Positions 41,621 through 52,560 of a stretch of DNA of 64,000 bases are shown here, piece by piece. This stretch comes from Durusdinium trenchii. Taxonomy: Eukaryota; Sar; Dinophyceae; Suessiales; Symbiodiniaceae. A model generated the notes under the pieces. The model had not been told where the DNA came from, ran no database searches, and saw only the letters and a program-made list of their open reading frames with translations. The stretch lies in contig CAXAMN010013736.1 in the NCBI GenBank assembly GCA_963970005.1, positions 23,547 through 87,546 of the forward strand, written 5' to 3'. The first letter of the stretch is position 1. Every line of letters starts with the position of its first letter. A program made the position numbers and the translations under genes.

Positions 41621-42478
41621 GGAGCTTGAAAGGACTCTCTGCCTTTGCCTGCGATTCAGTGGAACTTGATCTCCCAACCATTTTCCCGTAGGAATGACTC
41701 TGGCTATCAACTCATCCGGAACTTCAGGCCAGAGTTCTCTCAGATCACGCAGCCACTTCCACACAGTAGGAGCAAGATCTCCAGGATTGCCTGCCTTCAG
41801 AGCTGCGACCCTTCTTGACATCTCTGCTTCATGAGTCTCCAGCTGCTCGATGAGCTGGTTCGCCAGGGATAGCTCCACTGTAGGGCACCCAGATTCCAGC
41901 TGTACCTCCACCTTCGAAGCGCTGTCCCACAGCTCAAACGACTCGCCCTCCCAGCACACTCGGTACCCGAGTCTCACGATCTTGCCAAGGGGAACGATGG
42001 TCTGGGTGTCAAAGTCCGTGATCAGAGTCCCCGTGGTTTCGACTTGTCTCAAAGTCGTGACCCCTGCTGCAAGTTCAACTTTAATCGGCAGGGCCTTGTC
42101 ATACTCGGCCTTGGAGCGAGCCGGCCTCAACACATGCGTTGCACCCGCATCCAGAAGAGCTCGGCAATGACCTCCTGAAGGTGCGAGAGATTTGACGCCC
42201 AGAGCCTTCACCGAAGGACGGAGAGACTTCAAAAGCTGCACTGCTTCTTTCATCAAATCTTCAGATGGTTGAACAGGGGGCGGAGTGAACACTGAGCTTG
42301 AAGCCTCCGCCATCACCGACGAAGCACCCTCCTCGCCCTTCATCACAGCCTCCTTGGCCTTGGCGTTCTCCCCACCTCCTTCTTGACCTTCGGGACGTCC
42401 TTCGCAGGGCAATCCGGCTTCATGTGTTGTGAAGACCCGCAGCTCCAGCAGCGACCTTGTTTGGAAATGCCTTTCCAC
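41339..42478 (-). pseudogene. Copia element: aspartic protease region
   Basis: A 379-codon frame. HCRALLDAGATHVLRP (Asp110) is the protease active site, DAGA in place of DSGA, and is followed by beta-rich sequence (ITDFDTQTIVPLGKIVRLGY). The helical stretch 203-250 (LANQLIEQLETHEAEM) links it to the methyltransferase-like domain at residue 288 onward. The protease would cut the polyprotein. Gag lies upstream in a different frame with a 136-base overlap. Confidence 0.8.
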
Positions 42479-44622
42479 TCATGTGGGAACGAGCGCTTCT
42501 GCCCCTTTTTACATCCTGTGTCAGACAGGAAGTAAACTGGGCGATCACCTCCGGTTGGTTTGGAGTCCCCCTTGCCATGCTTTGGATCAGGCTTCGAGGT
42601 CTTGGCATCCTTGTTAGTGCCCCCATCCTTGTTGTCTTGACCATCTCGGCCTTTGTCTTTGGTGTCTTTGGATTTGCCCCCATCGTCTCGTGGAGCACCC
42701 CCATCACCATCCAAGGCACGAACCTTCACCGTGTCCTTCACAGGAGCGGAAGAGCTACCATGGAACACTGCCTCTCCCTCCGCCAACAAAGACTCTGCAA
42801 ACTGCTGAATCCCATGCTCAGTCGGAGCAACATCGATGCGCAAGGCTGCTCGAGTGACCTGAAGACGAAAGGCCACCTGAGAAGAGTTCTTCGCCAGACC
42901 AGCTGCGGTGGCAAGAAGAAGAACAGGATCTGGCGGCTGAATTCCCAACTCCTGCACCCTCGTCAGCCAACGACGCCATGCCCTCAAGGACGTAAGCCAC
43001 TCCCCCAGTGCAAACGGAACACGTTGATCGACAAGCTGCTTCAGCAAAGTGGTTCGTTCACCCAACCCTCCTGGCTGGTAGACCCTGACAACCTTGAAGA
43101 TGATGCTAACAGAGTTCACCTCCCGCTGAGACACCAACTCTGAGCGGATGGATTCCGGGATGGCTTTCAACAAGGCCACTGAACCACGCTGTTCAATCCT
43201 CAACCAGGGTGGCCTCTGAAACGCTTGAGGAGTCACCGGCGTCAATCGCAACCTCTCCATGGGCTCAGAGTTCAACCACACCCTGTAGAGTGTGCCAGCG
43301 ACCTGCAGCACCTCATCCCACCACATCGAAGAACTAGAGCTGATGTCCCTCAAAAAAGGTCCAATGGTGGTGAGCCAATCTCCAGCTATGAGGGGACCGA
43401 TTTCCGACTCCGAGAGCTCCGGCAAACTTGGCAACTCAACTGCGCGAACCGATTCTTGCTGGGCCATGATCCCACCAAGCCATGCGGGAAGACCTGCATA
43501 GGGTATGTTCGGATTTCCACCACCTCCAGGAGGTCCACCTCCAGGAGGACCAGGAAAGCCACCACCATGAGGGACACCCGGAATGCCGCCGCCCGGAAAA
43601 CCAGAAACCACCATGTCCATTCCCTTGACCACCATATGGAGGACCACCACCAGGTAGACCAGCGCCACCTCCGGTACACCACGACCACCTCCAGGTAGAC
43701 CAGAACCTCCTGCATGAGTTCCATGACCAGAAACAGGAGCGCCACCAATTCCAGAAGAACCACCACCCGTAGCGACCATTCAACGGATCTGGATGTTGGG
43801 CGTGCTGCCCTTGACCACCACCACCAGATAGCTCTTGTCCCGGAACCCGTTGGTCTTGAGCTGAGCCACCCACGGACACGACTGTCTCATAGTCTCTTTG
43901 CCCCACACCAGTCGAAAGCGGTGCTTCCACGGACGAGGCGCCCGACATTTGCTTCAGAGGGCCCTTAGCTGACCCCAGCATTCCAGGAAAGAGCGAGTGC
44001 ATCACATCACCTGCCGAAGATGACGATACCCGATTGAACACCTCCATCAAACTTGTACGAGGACCCTCCACGATGGTGAGGACCGCCTAGACTTGGTTGG
44101 CCTCCATGGTCACCCAGTCCGGTCAAAGGTCCCAACAAGCCCTTCTCGGACGGCGTGCGATTTGCCCCAAAGGTTGCCCTTTCAAACATGGACCCCCACA
44201 GCGACTTGTCCTTTGGAAAGCCATCGCCCATCACATTCATAGGCCATGGAGAAGGCCCAGACCGAGCCCCTACCACCAGCCGCCCCAAGTGTCACGCTCG
44301 GACCAAAGCCTTGCGTTCTCTGCCATGAGCCCCTGGATGACTGCCTTCATGGTTTCAGCTCATCTCGCGGAGGGCTGATGCCTTGACCTTCAGCTGGCAG
44401 CAGCTCAGGAGACTCTTGAGGAGGTAGATCTGCTGGTCGAATGGCCCGCAACACCGCCTCGTCGCGGACGGACTCTGACCAGAATGGATTCCAGTTTTCT
44501 GGTCCAAGAACAACAGGAGGGCCCGTAGGCCTTGCCAGGATGCCATCAGACGGACCAGCGTCTTCTATTGCCCTTAGTCCACCAGATTCGGGTGTCAGCT
44601 CAGACGTGGCGCCCTCGCTCAT
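42343..44622 (-). pseudogene. Copia element: gag
   Basis: The N-terminus (ATG at 44620-44622) reads MSEGATSELTPESGG and then NWNPFWSESVRDEAVLRAI. A glycine-rich middle spans about 43500-44300 in shifting frames. The frame 42343-43779 holds the capsid-like helical part (VALLKAIPESIRSELVS, VYQPGGLGERTTLLKQL) and a zinc knuckle CWSCGSSQHMKPDC (C-x2-C-x4-H-x4-C). Gag forms the particle and binds RNA. At least three frameshifts occur, mainly in the GC-rich glycine repeats. Confidence 0.8.
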
Positions 44623-44678
44623 GGCGCACCTAGAACCCAGCGGAGCGGCTTCCTTCAGCGCGCGCTTGGGCTCATAAC

Positions 44679-44795
44679 CCACACGGAAACAAAGCTGTCT
44701 CCTTCTTCTTTTCAGCGTACAAAAGGGCTTCGGTTGTGCGATCAACTTCAAACTCAAGCTTCGCAAGACAAACTGCTCGTGCTACGATTTCGGCT
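44679..44795 (-). repeat. 117-bp direct repeat at copia 5' end (LTR candidate)
   Basis: Partner of 36381-36497 with three substitutions. Flanking bases are GTTAC on the 5' side and TAACG beyond the 3' copy (minus sense), not a convincing duplication. Confidence 0.55.
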
Positions 44796-44799
44796 GTAA

Positions 44800-45960
44800 C
44801 TATGTCTGCTTGTACGTGTCATGTGTGTGCATATATATATATATATATGTACACCTATATTACCCTCCAAAACTACCTTACGTTTGCTTTTAATTGTATT
44901 TGCAGTGTATTCGAAGTAGTTTTGAGGGCTAGATTTGAGGGCGGGATTCTTTTTGTCTGGTGGGGGTACCACGGATATTTTTATGTATGTATATATCTAT
45001 AATGTAAGAGAGACAGTGGACGAGGAGGGGGGGCCATGTAAGTCAACTGTTGAAAGTTCAACCTTTATTGCGCAACATGTTCTGCAACAATTAGCAGGAA
45101 GTATATACTGTACATATCACGAAAGCCAGCCGGTAGGCAGGGCTTGAGGTTGTTGGAGCGTATGAAGTGAGTAAAGGGGGTGTGGGGGAGGGGGTGGTCG
45201 CGAGAGGGTCAATTTCGGAGAGGTGAACCCAGAGCCTGGTGGGGGAGAGCGAAAGAAGAGGTGGGCCACTTGGTAGTGAAAAATGAGTGGTTTGAGGGGT
45301 GTTGTGATGCCGGTGATGTAATTGACAGCGAAGAGTGCATCATCAGCGTCACGAGGGGCTCAGGAGGCCATGGAAAGAGAAAGGTTGTAGTTGCGGCCGT
45401 TGCTGCCAGGCTGAAGAGGGCACGCCCTATGCGGTGGGAGTTCACGTGGATTGGGGGGTTGTTGAGGGCAGGAGGGAGCAGAGAGTGCGTGATGCCATCT
45501 GTTGAGGGCCTGCGAGAGAACCGAACTGAAGAGGGCACTTGCATTGGGCGTTGAAGGAAATTTGGGCCGTGGCGCTAATCCCTTTCATGAAATTTCATGT
45601 GAAACTTCTTGGAGTTGAACACCAGTTTACTCAACGAGAAAACATTGATGTGGTTCCAATGTGGATCGAAGTGTGCACATGTACAATGTGCCTCATCGAA
45701 CCGCGCCGCTCCTTCAAGGGTGAGTGGGACGGCGATCAACATCATTGCCCCAAAGAAGCTGGGTAGCGTGTTGGCCCTTGACATTTGTTGACTTTTCATG
45801 CCTGGCATGTTGTTTCTGTTTGTTCTTGAGGGAGCAATGGAGTCCTACGAGGGGCGTTTGGCCCACTGCAGGTCGACGGCGTGGGGCTGAATTTATACTC
45901 TTAGTTTGCGGCGATTTGTGATGGCCTCAAACACGTTTTCGCGGATAGAGCGACCGGCGC
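44800..45960. repeat. TA-rich patch and member of a dispersed repeat family
   Basis: (TA)n lies at about 44829-44848. From about 45095 the sequence TATATACTGTACATATCACGAAAGCC and the later TGATGCCATCTGTTGAGGGC resemble words at 54200-54720. No gene could be supported between 44.8 and 45.96 kb. Confidence 0.45.
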
Positions 45961-45965
45961 ATTGA

Positions 45966-46950
45966 ATGCTCGTTCGGGTCCACTTCACCACTTTTGTCCA
46001 GTGGTGCAGGAAGAGTGGTTTCGATCCCTTTCCAATTTGTGAGTCAACTGTTTACAGATTCATGGTTGACCTTTCAACAAGTTCCGCGCCAACGTTTCTT
46101 CGATGTTTTGTCGTGGCCTTCAGTTTCTCCCATCATGTGCTGGGTCTCACAGGAGCTTCGCAAACCATTGGAAGTAGAAGGGTTGTTGCGCCAAAGAATC
46201 TTTTCTCAAGAAACGAAAGACAGTGCATAAAGACCCTCTGAGCGTTGATATGGTCATTGCACTGGAACAGTTCACTGGCAGGGTTGATGCGCTCCGTGTG
46301 GCTGCAGGGTGTTTCCTTCTGCGTGTGTATTTCAGAGCGAGGCACTCGGACATGCAGAACATGTTGAATTTTGCGGTGGATGAAGTCCAAGTCGATGGCA
46401 TTGTCGAGGGTTACATTGAGACGACAACCGACCGAACAAAGTCTGCAACCGCCGCAATACTCAAGACCATGTTGTTGCCTGTGGTTGCGCCTCGTAGAGG
46501 CCTATCGGGAGTTGATTGGTTCATGAACTGGCAGGAAGCTCGTATCAGAGCAGGGGTACCCAAGGGCAAGGGTTTGCCAACCTTGCCATATCCTGCTCCC
46601 AATGGTTGGCTCAGACAAAAATTCTGTGCGCGTGTGGTTTCTCAAGGGATGATGTGTTCAACATTGGGAGCCATAGCACTCTATCCTGGTGTGCCAAGTT
46701 CGGGCTATGGAGGCCAAAGAGAAGACGGCGTTGTTGTACTCTAGAGACGCCATACCCCTCCGGAAGCTAGAGAAGGTCCTGGCAGAGATTAGGAATGGAA
46801 CCTTTTCACCGGACGTGACCAGATCTGGTTACTTTCCTCGACGCTTCGAGTCAGCGCGTGAAGGCAAACGGGAGGATGATTCGGAGTATAGTCCTTCAGT
46901 TGCGGCTGAAGGTCACCAAGTCCAAGAACAGAGCGTTGATGATGGATCAG
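45966..46950 (+). pseudogene. Tyrosine recombinase of a DIRS/Crypton-like element
   Basis: The first frame (45966-46241) has FVQWCRKSGFDPFPICESTVY and AHHVLGLTGA-type sequence, the N-terminal core-binding part. The second (46223-46744) holds VYFRARHSDMQ, with the box I Arg in RHSD at 46340-46342. A third frame reads GSHS then TLSWCAKFGL, the HxxR-region equivalent with a small deletion. LLYSRDAIPLRKLEKVL supplies the Tyr nucleophile at 46737-46739, followed by NGTFSPDVTRSGYFP. An acidic tail runs to about 47100. The enzyme would integrate a circular cDNA. Frameshifts make it dead. Confidence 0.7.
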
Positions 46951-47126
46951 ACCGTGCTGCTTCTGACAGTGAAGATTCTCAGGATGAGGAGGACAATGAA
47001 GCAGATCTTCACAGGTCAGAGCTTGCTGCTGATGAGGTCGTAGGTGATGCCACGATCGCGGCGTTGGACCTTGATGAGGAGCCAGACCAATTACATCCAT
47101 GTCGTAGCTGATGAGGCTGGAAACCG

Positions 47127-47760
47127 CTTCAGGTAGGCCGGAGTATATGCGATTTATATTTCAAGCTTGAGACGTAAGCCTAAGTTCAGCTCACCGCAAT
47201 GTAAGCAGTGTTTCAGAAAGTAATTTGTACTTTTGCGCCCCAGTGATCATCTGGAATGGTGGGTGTTGGGAAGCCAGCTCATGACTTCCCAATGTGGGTC
47301 TGCGCGGGCGCGCGCGCCCAACGGCCCCCGAAAATGTACCCCAAAAAGGCGCGCGCGTGCTCGCGCGCTCGCGCTCGCGAACCCCGCCTCGTCTTGATGC
47401 AATGAGCATCGAGCGTGGAGGCAGTGGACTGAAAAATGAGGTGTCTGACAGTTTGAAGTGTCCGACCAGAGTCTGACTTTACACATTATTTGGGAAATCT
47501 GTTTGATTGATTCAGAGTTGCTGAATGTGCACCACTTGGGCAACCTCATTGGAGGAAGGAATGTCTCACACACATTAGATTTTTGGACCTTCCTTATTCC
47601 TTTGGCCCTAAAGGAACCTGCGCCATCTGGGCGCGTGATCTAGTGTGTCATTTCAACCCTATCCACTTGCAAGGATTTGGAATATGTTTGTTTTCGCTCT
47701 TCATAGCAAACTGTTGTCAATCATGTGCATTCCGGAACTTCAGATTGTTTGCCACCCGTC
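47127..47760. other. Spacer with a GC-rich CGCG tract
   Basis: No gene could be supported. At 47300-47385 the sequence is rich in CGCGCG and GCGCGC runs and contains overlapping palindromes, unlike its surroundings. Confidence 0.5.
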
Positions 47761-47769
47761 TTGCAGAGC

Positions 47770-48650
47770 CATGTCGATAACAGACAGTCAGGCTACTTTC
47801 ATAGCGCGTGGTGTGGCCCTTGGAATTGATGCCAGTGTCATGGATTCTCTTATTGCGCATGGGGTTGACACATTGTCGAAATATGCCTTTTGCTCAGCAT
47901 ACGTTCCAGGAAATGCTGACGAAAGTCCGTTTGTAACTTCAATTGCAGCAGCGTTGGGTAGGCCTGCAAGCTAGCTGGCCTCCGTAGGTTCCTGCGTGAG
48001 GCGCATGCTTTGACGGCGGCAGAGCTCAAATCAGTAGTGGGAAGGAGTGAAGACATGCCAATTAGGGAGCTGGCTCAACCTGAGAGGGCGGATCGCTTGA
48101 AGAAACAACAATTGAGGCTGACAGGGTTTTGTATCGAGGGGAAGCTTGAGCCGTCGGATCGTTTGATCGATCGTTGTGCTGCAATGACCTGACAAAGTGG
48201 AACAGGAGGTCTTGAATGTGGCTCAGAAGGAAGACCGCCATCTGTCCTTAGATGCCAGTGGTTTGGTAAAGGTTAAAGACAAGGACTTGGCCGCTTGACA
48301 TGCTCCTGCGCCTGGCACTTATGCGCAGAGGACTAGCTCTTGATCAGTGCAACATTCTCGATTACAAGATACATGACTTGTGGGTTGAAAAGCTGTTCGA
48401 TGCCAGATCGGATCACCCACCTGAAGGCTACAACCGAATCACGATGCAGCAGATTGTGAACGCAGACAAACGTTTCTTTGTGAAACTTGCTGAGAATACT
48501 AGGACAGGGATTCCGACGACAGCAACAGGCAGGCCTTTGGACAATTTCTTCCAAACAACAATGAATCATCCAGATGTCGTGCATCTTTTGCAACCTTTGC
48601 CAGGAGCTGTTGTTCGGACCAGCGCAGGTATAGGGAGTGATCAGGCCTAG
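47770..48650 (+). pseudogene. Gag-like protein of DIRS-like element, frameshifted
   Basis: Three plus-strand frames in order: 47770-47973 (ARGVALGIDASVMDSLIAHG, then LSKYAFCSAYVPG), 48010-48192 (ELAQPERADRLKKQQLRLTG) and 48300-48650 (RRGLALDQCNILDYKIHDLW, FVKLAENTRTGIPTTATGRP, HLLQPLPG). I recognise the succession as a protein that recurs in dinoflagellate genomes before a Cys-rich motif and a methyltransferase-like domain. Its function is unknown; a nucleocapsid-like role is inferred from position. Confidence 0.55.
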
Positions 48651-48783
48651 GGAAAGGTGCTGGCAAGAAAGGCAAGCAGAGTCAAGGTTCATTGACAATC
48701 AAGATGCCAGCGGGTTTAGAGAATGGTGTGCCTGGCACTAAGTCCCGAAATGCTACTTGCTTTGATCACAATTTGCCTCAGGT

Positions 48784-48897
48784 TGCAACCTGCCTGTGAC
48801 TCGCAACCGATGCCGCAAGGGTTTGCGCATTTGCTGCATGCGTGGGTGTCGCAAAGCGAACCATACATATCAGTCTTGCCCCAACAAGACCGCGTGA
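48784..48897 (+). pseudogene. Cys/His-rich motif downstream of gag-like region
   Basis: The frame reads CNLPVTRNRCRKGLRICCMR then GCRKANHTYQSCPNK to a TGA at 48895-48897. Cys and His spacing suggests a zinc finger binding nucleic acid. It lies between the gag-like and methyltransferase-like parts. Confidence 0.55.
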
Positions 48898-48958
48898 CAG
48901 CCGGGCCACGCAGCGGTCCATGACTGTGTTGGTAGTTGTTCCACGAAAGTGAAGTCAT

Positions 48959-50349
48959 TTGTGGCTGATGTTGCGGGAAATAGCTCTCCAACCTTGTCAG
49001 AGTCTCATCCAGCATGCCAACCTAATGTTAAGCATTCAGGTTCAAATTCACAGGACTCACCCACTGCACGCCAGCCCAGGGCTTCGGCGTCCTTTGATCA
49101 TTGAAATCTGTGCAGGAAACGCCACGCTCAGTAGGTGTTTCCAAGACGCAGGCTTTGACTCATTAAGTATTGATCACGCAAAGAAGAGGCATGTTCCTTT
49201 GGCCAAGATCTGCAAAGTTGATCTAACCAAGAGCCATGGCTGGGAATTCATGCGTCACATCCTTTCGCATTACCCAGTTTCGCATTACCCGTTGCGGCGC
49301 ATGTCTACAAAGTCGTGCGTCGCGCCCGTTTGCGGACCGAGTCAGCCCCAATGGGTCTTGATAACTTTACTGATCTGGAGCAAGCGCGAGTCAATGCTGC
49401 AAATGCCATTGATGTCGGTCTTTCGACCCTTTTGTTGCGCGCCGCGCGGCTACGCGTACCCTGGTCCATCGAGAACCCCGCAAGCAGTGTGCTTTGGTGC
49501 ATTCCTTGTTTCAAACCGTTGCTTAACATTACATCATTTAATCGCTATGATGAGTGCGCATGGGGTTCAACTCGATTGGCGCGTCGCTCTTTCCTCAGCA
49601 CTATGAACATGTCAGGCCTTGTCGCCTCTTGTCCAGGTGATCATGCGCGTGTGCCATCTGGTCGCATGCGCTTGCCACCGCAACCTTTCAAGTACGCTAG
49701 TGCTGCCGAGGCCGCGTACCCTAAGCCATTGTGTGTTCAGGTGGTGTCCATTGTCCAGAAACAATTAAATCTCTACCCTGCCCCCACCTTTGCGTCCGGT
49801 GAAAATGTTTCGCCCAAGCATCAATCCAACATTGCTGTAGGGAAACAGCCCCGTGGGCGAAGGATGCCACCTCTATTGTCCGAGTTCGTTGCCAAACAGA
49901 TGATCACGTCTCCTGTCGACCCGCCATGGAACTCAAAAGCCTGCCTGCTTCACGATTTCCACGGAGTGCCAGCTGGCGGCAAACTCCTTTCTCGGGTTGA
50001 GAAACTGGGGGACCATGGAGAAAGTCAGTTTGTTTGCGTTTTTGGGATCCATAGAACACCTATCATGTGGATCAAGGATGCTGAGAAGCTTGAGCATCCG
50101 TTTGATAGGTATTATTCAGCGCCAGATCAAATGCTTGAGCTTGTTTTTGACATTCTCATGACAAGTCCAGCTGTGGTAGCAGAGGCAAGGGCGAAAAAGA
50201 TCAGGCTTTGGCTTAATTGGGCCAAAGAGCTTGAATTGGATGAGAAAGCGTTGAAGGCTGGCCTTGAACCTGGTGTGCGCGCAGTCCTCTCAAAGAAATG
50301 TTTGCTTCTCTTCAAAAAGATTGCATTGGCCAGATACCAAGCTTTTTGA
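48959..50349 (+). pseudogene. Methyltransferase-like protein of DIRS-like element
   Basis: The frame from 48959 reads RPLIIEICAGNATLSRCFQD, a SAM-binding motif I, then SLSIDHAKKRH with the motif II acidic residue. After a frameshift the frame 49315-50349 continues with FTDLEQARVNAANAIDVGLS, VPWSIENPASSVLW and AYPKPLCVQVV, the IENP block characteristic of this domain. The PPC-type catalytic region (about 49280-49315) is scrambled by indels. The C-terminal 200 codons are a helical linker leading to reverse transcriptase. Substrate unknown; cytosine-type methyltransferase fold is inferred. Confidence 0.6.
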
Positions 50350-50790
50350 GGATGTGAGGCAAGGCTTCCAGCTCGTGGGACTCCAGGAGCCGTCAGGCGT
50401 TTTTGAACTCCAAGCCAGACCACAACTGATTTCCAAGGAAGAGCTAGAGGAGGCAGCCAAGTTTGTTCGACCAGCATTGTTGGGGAAAGTTCGGCGCTCT
50501 GCAGACAGTGAGGATCTTTGGGACATAACTGTTGAGGAAACGAATGAGAGTCATTGGATGGCAGGTCCTTTCACGGTTGATCGCGCCCACGACTGTTTGG
50601 CAGTGGGTGGCTGCCTGTCCGCCGATTTGGCGTTTGGCAATCGTCAGGAGAGAAAACCAAGCTGAGGCCAATTCATTGATTACGCGGAGAATAGAGTCAA
50701 CAATGCCTTTGGCTATTCGGACAAGCTTGAACTTAGAACCTTAGACCAGTTAATTTGGTTGTCTCTTACAATGTCCAGTCAGTGCTTGAA
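50264..50790 (+). pseudogene. N-terminal part of DIRS-like reverse transcriptase
   Basis: The frame 50264-50665 has DVRQGFQLVGLQEPSGVF, KFVRPALLGKV and DLWDITVEET. In another frame, 50608-50670 reads WLPVRRFGVWQ then KLRPIH, and 50688-50763 reads ENRVNNAFGYSDKLELRTLD. This is the opening of a DIRS-like reverse transcriptase (the RRFGI...K.RPIDD pattern). The palm is missing because the sequence ends in unrelated repeats after 50790. Confidence 0.6.
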
Positions 50791-50879
50791 TTAACTTAGC
50801 ATCTGCTTACAAGCAATTTGCCGTTCATCCAGACTTATGACATGGAAACATTGATAAGACAGACTCATGTTAAGCTCAG

Positions 50880-51390
50880 TTTAAGCTCGTGCAAAGCTCG
50901 CTGAAAGCTCGCTGAAAAGTGCGCTGCAACCTCGCATGACCAGTCCAAAGTCCAGTGGAAACTCGATGGACCAAACAAAAGTCCCACCAAAACTCGATTC
51001 ACCAAACAAAAGTCCAATTGACCCAAACAAAGTCCAACCAAAACTCGATTCACCAAACAAAAGTCCAATGGACCAAAACAAAGCCCAACCAAAACTCGAT
51101 TCACCAAACAAAAGTCCAATGGACCAAAACAAAGTCCAACCAAAACTCCATGGACCAAAGAAAAGTCCAACCAAAACTCATTGGACCAAAGAAAAGTCCA
51201 ATCAAAGCTCAATGGACCAAAGAAAAGTNNNNNNNNNNCCAAAGAAAAGTCCAATCAAAGCTCAATGGACCAAAGAAAAGTCCAACCAAAACTCAATGGA
51301 CCAAAGAAAAGTCCAATCAAAGCTCAATGGACCGCAGAAAAGTCCAATCAAAACTCAATGGACCAAAGAAAAGGCTGAAAACTGCTGAAA
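50880..51390 (+). repeat. Satellite-like AAAAGTCCAA repeat with assembly gap
   Basis: Units of about 28-33 bases (CCAAAGAAAAGTCCAATCAA, AGCTCAATGGA) are tandemly repeated with drift. Ten Ns at 51229-51238 are flanked by identical 43-base blocks. Open frames here are repeat products and not genes. A related repeat forms the fold-back at 53320-53900. Confidence 0.9.
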
Positions 51391-52030
51391 ACTGCTCACT
51401 CAAGAAGATACGGTGGCAAATGTTTTTTCGAAGAGTCGAACACTTTTGTCGGACTTTTCCCGGACTTTGTTTTTTGAGGGCAAGTAGCGAGTAGGGACAT
51501 ATTTTCGAGAGAGTGGCGAGCCTAAGTTTTTTCCCTACCTTACGCTCCAGAGCTTTCTGCCCAAAAGGATTTCCAGCCTGAGTCAATAAGTAAGTTTGCC
51601 TAGAAACTTAATCCCAACATGCTGCTGCCAGTTCAAAGTGAGTGGCCCTAACCCTTGTAAACTGAAGATCTTACTGCCTGCAAATTGCGCAACCTTTAGC
51701 AAAGGCAGGCAAATAGTTCATAAAGCGCCATCTTAAGGTTGCGCAAAAAACTGGCAGCATCTTGAGCCTTCAAATGGGAGACAGTTTCGAAGTAACCTTA
51801 AGCCTTAACTTGAAAAGTTTTCCTGCAGTAAGTAAGCAACCCTAAACCTTGACTTGGCAGTTCACTGCCCCAAAGCAGTAGGCAGCCTGAGTGCAGCCGA
51901 TGACTCTTGCTGCCAACGCAAACAACATTTCAACATTCAAGATTGTCGAGTAAGTCAGCAACTCTTAAACTTGAAAGTGTGCTGCCAGCGAAAGAGCAGT
52001 GCTTCGAGATTGGAGACAGTAACTTTAGCC
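51391..52030. repeat. Degenerate repeats with CCCTAA words
   Basis: Loosely repeated blocks of 80-100 bases contain AGTAAGTAAGCAACCCTAAACC, CTTGACTTGGCAG or similar. The spacing is irregular. No gene is visible. Confidence 0.5.
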
Positions 52031-52098
52031 AACCACAAACCCTAAACCTAAAAAAAATGTAATGACTTCGAGTTGGGGGACAGTGGGTAGGTAGGTAA

Positions 52099-52198
52099 CC
52101 CTAAACCCTAAACTCAATATCTTGTGGTGAAAAACAGACAGCGTTTCCTTCCCTCCACAGGAAGTCTGTATAGGCGCCCCAAAACCCTAAACCCTAAA
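52099..52198. repeat. Interstitial telomere-type tracts (CCCTAAA)n
   Basis: CCCTAAACCCTAAA occurs at 52099-52112 and again at 52185-52198, each followed by CTCAA. This is the TTTAGGG telomere motif on the other strand, reported for dinoflagellates and plants. Confidence 0.75.
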
Positions 52199-52264
52199 CT
52201 CAAAAAAACAATGCGAAAAAACGGGCAGCGTTTCCCCTTCCTGCACCAGCGCGTCAGTCGGTCA

Positions 52265-52560
52265 GTCGAGGACTTCGAGCTGGAGCTCGAGCAGTCGAGC
52301 TTTAGTCGGACTTTTTTTCGAGCAGTCGAGCTTTAGTCGGACTTTTTTTCGAGCAGTCGAGCTTTAGTCGGACTTTTTTTCGGACCTTTGAGCTGGAGGT
52401 CGAGTTTTGGCCGAGCTTTGCTCGAGCTTTTGGTCGAGCTTTTGGTCGAGCTTTTGTCAAGCTTAGCTCGAGCTAAGCTCGACTAAAGCTCGTTTTCGAT
52501 CGATTTCGAGCTTTAGTCGAGCTTTTTTTTGTCGAGCTTAGCTCGAGCTAAGCAACGATA
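52265..52560 (+). repeat. GTCGAGCTTT tandem repeats
   Basis: A 37-base unit (AGTCGAGCTTTAGTCGGACTTTTTTTCG) repeats about three times from 52290. It is followed by shorter GGTCGAGCTTTT and AGCTCGAGCT repeats, the latter palindromic. Confidence 0.85.

Larger units (their letters stand above)
36381..44795 (-). mobile_element. Copia-like LTR retrotransposon with methyltransferase-like and dUTPase domains
   Basis: An 8.4-kb minus-strand element bounded by 117-base direct repeats. Domain order is gag with CCHC knuckle, protease, methyltransferase-like, integrase, reverse transcriptase, RNase H, hydrophobic segments, dUTPase, and an unknown tail. Integrase before reverse transcriptase defines the Ty1/copia order. 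Multiple frameshifts and an in-frame TGA make it defective. A possible gag start at 44622 lies 56 bases inside the 5' repeat. Confidence 0.85.

Noticed and set aside
49280..49320. Intact PPC-type methyltransferase motif in the DIRS-like element
   Set aside because: No frame reads a PPC or PCG motif convincingly here; indels have scrambled the region.
50936..51494. Long Lys/Ser/Pro-rich open frames in two phases
   Set aside because: They are products of the AAAAGTCCAA satellite and run through an N gap, so they are not genes.
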